From NCBI GenBank assembly GCA_021846765.1, contig JAJZWH010000034.1, positions 1 to 10,204 of the forward strand: a stretch of DNA of 10,204 nt, read 5' to 3'. Below are positions 1-6,346 of this stretch, in pieces; position 1 is the first letter of the stretch, and each line of letters opens with the position of its first letter. The stretch is from a bacterium (lineage in GTDB: Bacteria > Patescibacteriota > Saccharimonadia > Saccharimonadales > UBA4665). The position numbers and the translations under genes were made by a program. The notes below the pieces were generated by a model. It did no database searches and had not been told where the DNA came from. It saw nothing but the letters and a program-made list of their open reading frames with translations.

Positions 1-1
1 T

Positions 2-1384
2 TATAATACGCTAAATAAAAAAATTGAATTATTAAAACCCCTAGAGCAATCTAATGTTAGTATATATACCTGCGGTCCAACAGTCTATGATTACCCGCAC
101 ATAGGTAATTGGTTTACTTTTATTCGTTACGATCTATTAGTGCGGACACTCCTAAATAGCGGATTTAATCCTACTTGGGTGATGAACATTACTGACGTTG
201 GTCACTTAACTTCTGACGCTGATGAAGGTGAGGATAAATTAGAAAAAGGAGCAAGCAGAGAAGGTAAATCTGCCTGGGAAATTGCTAATTTTTACAATGA
301 TTATTTCATCAATGGCCTAAATCGGTTAAATTTTATTAAACCTCAATATTTACCTCGGGCAACTGACCATATCCAGCAACAAATTGAACTGATTAAAGTT
401 CTTGAGACAAAAGGATACACTTATAAAATTAATGATGGCCTTTATTATGACACTAGCAAATTCCCTAAATATAGTGATTTTGCTGGACTTGATTTAGACG
501 AACAGCAATCTGGTCTAAGAATAAACATTAATCCGCAAAAAAAGAATAAATCAGACTTTGCCTTATGGAAATTCTCTCCAACCGATAAACGAAGAGATAT
601 GGAATGGGACAGTCCTTGGGGTTTGGGTTTTCCTGGCTGGCATATTGAATGCTCGGCTATGTGCCTTAAATATTTTGGACCAACAATAGATATTCATTGC
701 GGAGGAATAGATCATGTTCCAATTCACCATACTAATGAAATCGCCCAATCAGAAGCAGCCAACGGAAAACCGTTAGCCCAAATCTGGATGCACACTAATC
801 ATATATTAATTAATGATCAAAAAATATCTAAAAGCTTAAATAATTCAATACTCCTAGAGGATATACTCGAACAGAATTTTAGTCTTGAAGCCTTTAGATT
901 GTATGTAATCGAATCCCATTATCGAAGCCAAAGCAAATTCAATTGGACTGGCTTAAGCTCAGCACAAAATAGGTTATTAAGATACTATAATTTCTCTAGT
1001 CTTAGACATCAACCTCATTTTTTAGGAACTACTAACTACTATCCAATAGATATATCAACGGTTATGGAAAACGATTTAAATACTCCTTTAGCCCTAAAAA
1101 AAATTGAAGATTTTATTAATCTAGCGGAGACGCAATCAATTAGTCTTAGTTCACTAGAAAATGCCACCAATCAAATTGATAACTTCTTGGGGTTAAAATT
1201 AAGTTATGTGCCAGATATTAATCAACAAATAAAAAAATTAATTCAAGATAGAGAAAAGGCAAGAAAAAAAGGAGACTGGATAGCAGCAGATAATATACGT
1301 AATCAATTATTATCAAACAATATCAATATCCTCGATTCTGCCCAAGGCCCAATCTGGCAATACTCTCAATTGCCAAAAAATTAA
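2..1384 (+). CDS. cysS: Cysteinyl-tRNA synthetase, 5'-truncated by window edge
   Basis: Class I aminoacyl-tRNA synthetase that charges tRNA-Cys with cysteine in the cytoplasm. The frame is open from base 2, so a GTG inside it at 140 is not the start. About 460 residues are visible, near the full family length, so only a handful of N-terminal residues are missing. Counting from base 2, the HIGH-type motif is PHIGN at residues 32-36 and the KMSKS-type motif is KISKS at 274-278. The four zinc ligands that recognise the cysteine thiol fit C24 (in YTCGP), C217 (in HIECSAM), H242 and E246 (in HHTNE). The insertion with DADEGEDKLEKGA after the NITDVGH motif occurs in a subset of bacterial CysRS. The C-terminal part has the expected helical anticodon region with ARKKGDWIAADNIR. 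The gene is convergent with the AI-2E gene, 3 bp between stops, with no room for a separate terminator. Identification is secure. Confidence 0.96.
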   Translation, partial: YNTLNKKIELLKPLEQSNVSIYTCGPTVYDYPHIGNWFTFIRYDLLVRTLLNSGFNPTWVMNITDVGHLTSDADEGEDKLEKGASREGKSAWEIANFYNDYFINGLNRLNFIKPQYLPRATDHIQQQIELIKVLETKGYTYKINDGLYYDTSKFPKYSDFAGLDLDEQQSGLRININPQKKNKSDFALWKFSPTDKRRDMEWDSPWGLGFPGWHIECSAMCLKYFGPTIDIHCGGIDHVPIHHTNEIAQSEAANGKPLAQIWMHTNHILINDQKISKSLNNSILLEDILEQNFSLEAFRLYVIESHYRSQSKFNWTGLSSAQNRLLRYYNFSSLRHQPHFLGTTNYYPIDISTVMENDLNTPLALKKIEDFINLAETQSISLSSLENATNQIDNFLGLKLSYVPDINQQIKKLIQDREKARKKGDWIAADNIRNQLLSNNINILDSAQGPIWQYSQLPKN

Positions 1385-1387
1385 TTT

Positions 1388-2506
1388 CTAGGATTTATTA
1401 TCAGCAATAGGTCTAGTATTTATATGCTTTAATGATAAATATTCACTAACTGCAACTTTTAAGCAAGCAGCCACAGGAATAGCCACTAAACCACCAAATA
1501 AACCACCAAAATTTATTCCTATAATTATAGAAGCAAATACTAACAGAGGGGACATATTTGTGGTATTGGCTTGAATTCTTGGTTGCAATAAATAATTTTC
1601 AACCTGCATGTAAAATACATAATACAGCAATAAAATAATTGCCGACGGTACGGAATGAAATAAAGCTACGATACTAACAATAATTGCTCCGATAGTATGA
1701 CCAATCATAGGAATTAAGGCGGCAATAAAAACTACTACCATTAAGGCTATTGGATAACTAACATGTAGTAAAAATAAGGCTGGACCGATAGCAATAGCAG
1801 CGATTAAAGCTAATAATACCTGACCATTAACGTAACCTTTTATAACTTTATACATATTAGATGATACGCGTTCCACTAACTCGACTTCCTTTTTGGGAAC
1901 TATAACTTCTCGAATTATTCTTAACCATTTAGGGCCTTCTACCAACATCATAAAGGTTAATACCAATATAGCTACCAAGGAAAATATACTATCTGCCACT
2001 CCAGTTATACTGGAAAATGCATTTTTATCTACCACCTTAAAACGTTGAGATACTTGGTCAGATAAAGTTTTAACAAATCCTTGAAGATTATGATTTCGTA
2101 TAAAATTTCCTAGAGCACTATTTTGATTCTGAGATCCTCTTATGAGACCGGGAGCTGCAGATATAAACTTTTCAGTTTGGACAACCAATGGAGGAATAAT
2201 ATAGGCCGCAAAAGCACCCAGAATGATTATAACGATCAAAAAAGAAACAGTTGTAGCAATCGATCGACTACCTCTTTTTTTGCCTGGCACAAGCTTAGCA
2301 ATACGAGCAACCGGTGCATTTAAGGCTACAGCCAAAAAGAAAGCAATAAATAATAATAAAATAGAATGAGAAACCTTTAAAAAAGCTGATATTAAAGCTA
2401 GTGTTACTAATACGACGATAATTATTCTAAACAATGTACGATTAGAAATTGTCAGTGCTACCTGTGGAATATCATCATCTTTAGAACTTCTTAAGCTGTA
2501 GTTCAT
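1388..2506 (-). CDS. AI-2E family transporter (PerM/UPF0118-like membrane protein)
   Basis: Predicted integral membrane protein of 372 aa, the usual family length. Hydrophobic segments lie at about residues 25-42, 47-66, 87-106, 172-189, 228-248, 252-280, 288-300 and 319-349. The soluble loop between the third and fourth segments (about 107-170) is the variable extracytoplasmic stretch typical of this family. Recognisable signatures are PMIGHTIGA (266-274), VENYLLQPRIQ (302-312) and GGLFGGLVAIPVAA (334-347). Family members have been linked to autoinducer-2 export or Na+/H+ exchange in a few species, but substrate cannot be told from sequence, so only the family is called. The ATG at 2506 has no clear Shine-Dalgarno. 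A -10-like GATAAT ends 6 nt before it, so the mRNA may be leaderless. The gene ends with TAG, 3 bp from the end of convergent cysS. Confidence 0.9.
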   Translation of the reverse strand: MNYSLRSSKDDDIPQVALTISNRTLFRIIIVVLVTLALISAFLKVSHSILLLFIAFFLAVALNAPVARIAKLVPGKKRGSRSIATTVSFLIVIIILGAFAAYIIPPLVVQTEKFISAAPGLIRGSQNQNSALGNFIRNHNLQGFVKTLSDQVSQRFKVVDKNAFSSITGVADSIFSLVAILVLTFMMLVEGPKWLRIIREVIVPKKEVELVERVSSNMYKVIKGYVNGQVLLALIAAIAIGPALFLLHVSYPIALMVVVFIAALIPMIGHTIGAIIVSIVALFHSVPSAIILLLYYVFYMQVENYLLQPRIQANTTNMSPLLVFASIIIGINFGGLFGGLVAIPVAACLKVAVSEYLSLKHINTRPIADNKS

Positions 2507-2512
2507 AGGATA

Positions 2513-2541
2513 ATTATCACTTAAGGATAGTAAATGTGCAA
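2513..2541 (-). promoter_or_regulatory. Putative promoter of the AI-2E gene
   Basis: On the minus strand TTGCAC (2541-2536) is followed after 17 bp by GATAAT (2518-2513), a 5/6 match to the -10 consensus; the -35 match is poor (3/6). The -10 ends 6 nt before the ATG, placing a start site almost on the start codon. Inference from spacing only. Confidence 0.35.
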
Positions 2542-3001
2542 ATTATTTATATAGATAACAGCAGATCATCAAATAAATTTCGACAGAGCACTCAAGCCAC
2601 TGACTCTATGGATTAACTTTTGATCTCCATTGTCGATGTCTCTTAGTTTGTGCCATATATATATATCACCAACAAATATTACCATTAGTTATGATCTGCT
2701 CTATTAGATACTACGTTTATGGAAGTTTAGGTTATCGTATTTAGCGAGTCTTGCAACAGTACTTTTGTAATAAGTCCTCAACTTTCACCTCTGCATTATA
2801 TATATCAAACATTTGCTTCTATAGTGCCTAGGCAAACTAGGATAGCTATCTTATTTTAACCAACTCATTAATGACTGATCATATCCTAAGTACCTAATCT
2901 AGCTCGGAATATAATCGGATCTCAGGACTTCGACTATTTTTGTTAACTTTCAGTCAATATTAAAGATTAACACTTTATTGTCCAAGTTATATAGCCCTAG
3001 C
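2542..3001. other. Gene-poor stretch with palindromes and tiny ORFs; no gene recognised
   Basis: About 460 bp with no convincing protein gene and no tRNA, RNase P, tmRNA or SRP signature that I can find on either strand. It contains a 10-bp inverted repeat (AGCAGATCAT at 2560-2569, ATGATCTGCT at 2691-2700) that could close a roughly 140-nt structure. It also holds three perfect 10-bp palindromes within about 50 bp: TGCCTAGGCA (2825-2834), GATAGCTATC (2841-2850) and TCATTAATGA (2866-2875). Two tiny minus-strand ORFs are present. One, at 2606-2656, encodes the basic 16-mer MAQTKRHRQWRSKVNP and has GGTGA 9 nt before its ATG. The other, at 2741-2812, encodes 23 aa starting MFDIYNAEVKVEDLLQ. The stretch lies between the phosphatase's possible terminator and the AI-2E promoter, so it could hold an independent RNA, small peptides, or the remains of a gene. 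Confidence 0.3.
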
Positions 3002-3031
3002 TAAAAATTATCACTTTCAATAAGAAGGTGA
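3002..3031 (-). terminator. Possible weak intrinsic terminator of the phosphatase gene
   Basis: Reading the minus strand, TCACCTT and AAAGTGA form a 7-position stem with one mismatch around a CTTATTG loop, followed by TAATTTTT. It starts 6 bp after the phosphatase stop codon. The stem is short and AU-rich, so it is marginal. Confidence 0.35.
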
Positions 3032-3037
3032 AGGGAA

Positions 3038-3808
3038 TTAATCTTTCATGGCAGCAACAGCTTTTGCATGCAATAGTTTATTAGTAGCTAATACTGTGGT
3101 TGAGCGATAATTAATTGATTTACCGTCAAGTTGCGTCATAATACCACCAGCTTCTTCAACAATGACCTTAGCGGCTGCAATATCCCAAAATTTCACCGAT
3201 CCTTCCATCGCGATATCGACTTTGCCTTGAGCTATAAGGTGATATATCCAAAAGTCACCCATACCTCTTGACCATTGCGACTGCCTAGATAATTCTAATA
3301 GTTGGGATATTTTGTTAATATCTTCAAAATATTTTAAGCGTCCATTAATCAGATAAGCATCATGGATATTGTTTACGGTTGAGACATTGAGTTGCTTACC
3401 ATTTAGAAATGCTCCTTCACCTTTAGCTGCATATATAAGTTCACTCCATATGGGAGCATTCGATACGCCAACTATAAGCTCACCATCCTGCATTAGAGCT
3501 AAAAGAGTACCAAAAAGCGGAATACCACGTATATAGCTTTTAGTACCATCTATGGGGTCAATAATCCACGTAAAACCTTTGTGATTTCTTAAATCAACTT
3601 TTTCACCTTCTTCGCCAAAAAATGTATGCTCGGGGAAAGTAGTTAAAATTGTTTGTTTTATTATGTCTTCTGCATGACGGTCGGCTACAGTTACTGGTGT
3701 CATATCGTCTTTCGTTGTAACCATCAGCTCACTTTGATAATGGTCAAGAATTATCCTTTCGGCTGCTTTAACTGCTTTTATCGCAACCGGTAAATACGGA
3801 GATTTCAT
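3038..3808 (-). CDS. Inositol monophosphatase family phosphatase, histidinol-phosphatase-like
   Basis: Cytoplasmic, metal-dependent sugar or polyol phosphate phosphatase of the lithium-sensitive IMPase superfamily; 256 aa is the normal length. Metal-site motifs are all present: GEEGE at 65-69, DPIDGT at 84-89 (D84, D87) and WDIAAA at 208-213 (D209), followed by EEAGG. The form DPIDGTKSYIRGIP with the following LFGTLLAL matches the sub-branch annotated as histidinol-phosphatase (HisN type). No histidine-pathway gene is nearby, so the substrate could equally be an inositol phosphate or a nucleotide 3'(2')-phosphate. The ATG at 3808 gives the expected N-terminus. It has no Shine-Dalgarno, and a TATAGT hexamer ends 6 nt upstream. 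The hydrolase-like gene lies 120 bp upstream on the same strand, too far and with too promoter-like a gap to assume an operon. All catalytic residues look intact. Confidence 0.9.
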   Translation of the reverse strand: MKSPYLPVAIKAVKAAERIILDHYQSELMVTTKDDMTPVTVADRHAEDIIKQTILTTFPEHTFFGEEGEKVDLRNHKGFTWIIDPIDGTKSYIRGIPLFGTLLALMQDGELIVGVSNAPIWSELIYAAKGEGAFLNGKQLNVSTVNNIHDAYLINGRLKYFEDINKISQLLELSRQSQWSRGMGDFWIYHLIAQGKVDIAMEGSVKFWDIAAAKVIVEEAGGIMTQLDGKSINYRSTTVLATNKLLHAKAVAAMKD

Positions 3809-3814
3809 AGAGCC

Positions 3815-3820
3815 ACTATA
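3815..3820 (-). promoter_or_regulatory. -10-like hexamer of the phosphatase gene
   Basis: TATAGT on the minus strand (5/6 to consensus) ends 6 nt before the phosphatase ATG; no good -35 at 16-18 bp. Its position suggests a leaderless transcript. Confidence 0.3.
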
Positions 3821-3851
3821 ACACCAAATAATAGCTTTTGATATTAAACAT

Positions 3852-3863
3852 GTTCCATGGAAC
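3852..3863. repeat. 12-bp perfect palindrome GTTCCATGGAAC
   Basis: A perfect dyad 32 bp upstream of the phosphatase -10-like hexamer, in the 120-bp gap between two same-strand genes. Its position would suit an operator. A palindrome of this length is expected a few times by chance in 10 kb, so function is only a guess. Confidence 0.2.
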
Positions 3864-3928
3864 CGACTTGCTCACCATTCGCCAAAACCATAACTCTCTT
3901 CGTCGTCAATTATTAAATTAAATACTTT

Positions 3929-4867
3929 CTATTTAGAACTAAATCTTAATATTTCTTTTTTTAAATTAGCAGGAAACCAAACATTCACTAGCTTACGTTC
4001 TTTCATGATGGGTAATACTCTACCATTAGTTTTAAACCGACGATAATTGCTATAGATAACCTTAAGATGTTGTTCTGCTCTACTATTATCTATTAACTTA
4101 TCCCCTCGATAAGCGACATGCCAAACCGGTAAATCAATGCGCTGATCGCAATTACTAAACATCATTAATTCATGGACGCTTTTCATGAAGGTTCTTACAT
4201 CATTAATTTGCCATAAATTAATTTCTGAACTAATAATATCTTGAGAATTTTTTTTAGACATTTTATTTATTTGCAGTCTTTCTTGAATAGTTGGCGTCAA
4301 GGAATATGCCAATTTAAGCATAGGACCGTTAAGCAAAATCTGTCTAGCCATTATAGCTAATAATCTAGTTGAAAATAACTTAGCTAAGTATCTATATTTG
4401 ATTTTATTAAACTTTGAAAGCTTAAAATCATCATCATCGGCATATCCTTTAAGAGCAACAACAACTTTAACGTTCTTCTGTAATTCTGGATAATGCTGGA
4501 GCATTCTGGTAACTATAACAAAACCAAAACCAACCCCAACGATAATTATTTTTTTGCGTTTAAACTGCATTTTCATCAACGAAGCCATGTATGCAGCATA
4601 GTTATTTATGCTAGGCTTTTTGCCAATTTTATAAAAACTATCCATCCCGCCAATGCCCGGTAAATCGGCTGCCGTAACATTACCAAAACTGCTATAGAGC
4701 AATTGAATAATGCCTCGACAGCTTTCTAAACTGGAATGATGATCATATACAAATAAAATATCTAGCGGATTTACCTTTTTAGAAGAATATCTAAACATTC
4801 GTCCTCTTAATCCATTCATATTTAGAGGAATGACATAGCTGTTAGTTCTAGTTGGTTGTTTGACCAT
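3929..4867 (-). CDS. Alpha/beta-hydrolase-like protein lacking the catalytic nucleophile
   Basis: A 312-aa protein with the outline of an alpha/beta hydrolase. A first strand (DILFVYDHHSSLESC, 36-50) leads into helix A, then the loop ADLPGIGGMDSF (67-78), then the nucleophile-elbow strand IIIVGVGFGF (107-116), a lid-like helical region (about 150-240), and a last strand with WHVAYRGDKLIDN (249-261). The elbow that should read G-x-S-x-G reads G111-V-G113-F-G115, so glycine replaces the serine nucleophile. D256 could be the acid of the triad, but no histidine follows at the usual C-terminal place (about 280-290); H267 is the last one. Esterase activity is therefore unlikely, and a binding or structural role is more plausible. 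No signal peptide or membrane anchor is seen. The ATG at 4867 has AGG 6 nt upstream and a TATAAA hexamer at 4894-4889, giving a short leader. Family call moderate; loss of catalytic residues is directly visible. Confidence 0.7.
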   Translation of the reverse strand: MVKQPTRTNSYVIPLNMNGLRGRMFRYSSKKVNPLDILFVYDHHSSLESCRGIIQLLYSSFGNVTAADLPGIGGMDSFYKIGKKPSINNYAAYMASLMKMQFKRKKIIIVGVGFGFVIVTRMLQHYPELQKNVKVVVALKGYADDDDFKLSKFNKIKYRYLAKLFSTRLLAIMARQILLNGPMLKLAYSLTPTIQERLQINKMSKKNSQDIISSEINLWQINDVRTFMKSVHELMMFSNCDQRIDLPVWHVAYRGDKLIDNSRAEQHLKVIYSNYRRFKTNGRVLPIMKERKLVNVWFPANLKKEILRFSSK

Positions 4868-4999
4868 TATTTGCCTAAGTTTAGATGTTTTATAACTTTA
4901 ACTAAAATTAACAGAGCAAGCAAGGATATGCATTTTAATTAAATAAAATCTATCCAATAATTCAGTTAATTATCTCAAACCTTTCATTATAAATAACTA

Positions 5000-5137
5000 T
5001 TAAAAAAGAAGGCCTATTCCTAAGCCTATAAAGAAAGTAATTACTATTATCGATAACAAACGCACGAGTTGAATATGAATAAGACTACTGGCAAGTACTA
5101 GTGGCATCAAATGAATTAATTGATTATTAATTTGCAT
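5000..5137 (-). CDS. Possible 45-aa hydrophobic membrane peptide
   Basis: ORF of 45 codons from ATG at 5137 to TAA at 5000-5002. The first ten residues (MQINNQLIHL) are polar to mixed. They are followed by a hydrophobic stretch MPLVLASSLIHIQLV and a second one, LLSIIVITFFIGLGIGLLF (27-45), with a glycine-spaced GLGIGLLF end. It looks like one or two transmembrane helices. An internal ATG (residue 11) could be the start instead. There is no Shine-Dalgarno before either, though other genes here also lack one. The sense composition differs from the very AT-rich flanks, which supports coding, but I do not recognise a family, and hydrophobic ORFs arise easily in T-rich DNA. It sits between the hydrolase-like gene (133 bp downstream) and the cupredoxin-like gene (100 bp upstream), same strand. 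Confidence 0.4.
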   Translation of the reverse strand: MQINNQLIHLMPLVLASSLIHIQLVRLLSIIVITFFIGLGIGLLF

Positions 5138-5237
5138 TTATTTAATTTAAAAATATATAGCTTATATTAATCTGTTTATTTACTTATCTTATTTTAATGA
5201 TACACCTAATTTTTATTTATAGACATATACACTTATA

Positions 5238-5975
5238 CTAGTAAGTAGATATCTGTGCTCTAGCTTTTGCTTTAGGTTGATAGATATCTTCTAGCAACCA
5301 ATTACCTAATTTATTTAAGGTGAAAGACTTAGTTTGTTGTTTTTGCAATAATCCGATGTTTTGTTGAACATATTCTGACCGATTATTAAGTGTTAATTCA
5401 AAAAAAGACGGACCTGGCTGTGTATTATCAGTTACATTTTGTAATATTATTCTAGTATTGATTGGCACTGTTACTTGATTAGGAACAAAACCATAATCAT
5501 CATATTTTATTAATAAAGTATGTATATTTAATTTCTTATCTGGAATCATATAATTTTGAAAGGTTGATTTAATACTAGTTCCAATAATACCCCTTATAGA
5601 AGGGTTATTATTAGCTTCATATTGCCATACTCCAGATTTAGTTATAACAAAAGACTTTGATTGTCCTTGATTAATAGTTCCTAGATCAAGGGCTGGGTTT
5701 TGATTAGGTTGATTATATAAAGCTTCAAACAATAAAGGACCTTTGTTTGAGATATTTTTAACAATAACCGTAGAATTTATTGGAGTATTTAAAATGTTTG
5801 GTTCAAAACCATAATTATCATAATATATAGTTTCAATATTAGGTTTATTTTGTTTATGTTGAATGAAGTATTCTGAATCACTTAATATAACAGGTTTTAA
5901 GTATTGAGTCGTAATCAACATCAGTCCTAGTGTAATTAAAGTTAATAACACTAAACCCAACATAATGTATCGCAT
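5238..5975 (-). CDS. Membrane-anchored protein with two tandem cupredoxin-like domains
   Basis: A 245-aa protein with an N-terminal hydrophobic segment at about 5-23 (MLGLVLLTLITLGLMLITT). It lacks a lipobox Cys, so it is probably anchored by an uncleaved helix with the rest outside the cell. The remainder is two homologous halves, about 49-133 and 153-243. Each opens with (Y/D)-D-x-YGFxPN, then a (T)P-I-N-(S/T) turn and (V/I)-I-(V/L)-(K/Q)-N strand, an F-E-(A/L) strand, (L/I)-G-x-(I/L), Q-x-x-(S/T)-KSF, and G-x-W-x-x-E. This order is that of cupredoxin-like beta sandwiches. The residues that bind copper in cupredoxins are absent: no Cys or Met at the C-terminal ligand loop and only H40 and H152, both outside the folds. 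The domains may bind partners or the cell surface and not carry electrons. The ATG at 5975 has a good TAGGA Shine-Dalgarno 9 nt upstream. Fold assignment is by pattern, not search. Confidence 0.65.
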   Translation of the reverse strand: MRYIMLGLVLLTLITLGLMLITTQYLKPVILSDSEYFIQHKQNKPNIETIYYDNYGFEPNILNTPINSTVIVKNISNKGPLLFEALYNQPNQNPALDLGTINQGQSKSFVITKSGVWQYEANNNPSIRGIIGTSIKSTFQNYMIPDKKLNIHTLLIKYDDYGFVPNQVTVPINTRIILQNVTDNTQPGPSFFELTLNNRSEYVQQNIGLLQKQQTKSFTLNKLGNWLLEDIYQPKAKARAQISTY

Positions 5976-6052
5976 AATATATTATCCTAAAACTGCTAAT
6001 TATTTCATTCTATAAAACATTTTACTAACAATTTATAGTTTAGCGTAGAAAT

Positions 6053-6217
6053 CTAGCTAATTGCTATGCTTGTTTTATTTCGTTCAACGGATTTTTTAGT
6101 TATCTCTAAGCTACAACTTTGATGCTTTTGACAATAATTTTGACATCTTAGGGCAATTTTTTTCTGACGATAATGCAGTCCACATATTTTACATTGATAT
6201 AAAACTTGCTTTGCCAT
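6053..6217 (-). CDS. Small zinc-ribbon-like protein, 54 aa
   Basis: Short gene running from ATG at 6217 to TAG at 6053-6055. The protein has C9-x-x-C12-G-L-H-Y-16, then R24-C25-x-x-x-C29 and S34-C35-S-L-E-I-T-K. Five cysteines and two histidines (H15, H32) in 27 residues are enough for one treble-clef or ribbon-type zinc site. The pattern CxxCGxHY, then CxxxC, then SCxLEIT, recalls a family of tiny hypothetical proteins in Patescibacteria and archaea that I know only from memory and to which no function is assigned. The C-terminal tail after residue 40 is basic and probably disordered. There is no signal peptide, so it is likely cytoplasmic. No Shine-Dalgarno is present; a TAGAAT hexamer ends 9 nt before the ATG. 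It lies 77 bp upstream of the cupredoxin-like gene on the same strand and is divergent from the G1 peptidase, 129 bp away. Confidence 0.75.
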   Translation of the reverse strand: MAKQVLYQCKICGLHYRQKKIALRCQNYCQKHQSCSLEITKKSVERNKTSIAIS

Positions 6218-6226
6218 TATTGAATT

Positions 6227-6232
6227 ATTCTA
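6227..6232 (-). promoter_or_regulatory. -10-like hexamer of the zinc-ribbon gene
   Basis: TAGAAT on the minus strand (5/6 to consensus) ends 9 nt before the ATG at 6217; no clear -35. It lies in the 129-bp divergent region shared with the G1 peptidase. Confidence 0.3.
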
Positions 6233-6346
6233 CAATTTGTTGATCAAAAAAGTAAGTTACTAATATTGATGTTGATCAATAAAACATAAAACTTTAAGTA
6301 GTATTTTATACAGTCGAGTGTCATATTTTTATTTTTAAATAAATTT

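Noticed and set aside
563..748. Minus-strand 61-codon ORF
   Set aside because: Lies wholly inside cysS on the opposite strand; composition reflects the real gene.
2123..2323. Plus-strand 66-codon ORF
   Set aside because: Antisense to the AI-2E transporter coding region; no recognisable motif.
2507..3037. tmRNA, RNase P RNA or SRP RNA in the gap
   Set aside because: TTCGAC occurs twice, but none of the other conserved tmRNA, RNase P or SRP elements is present on either strand.
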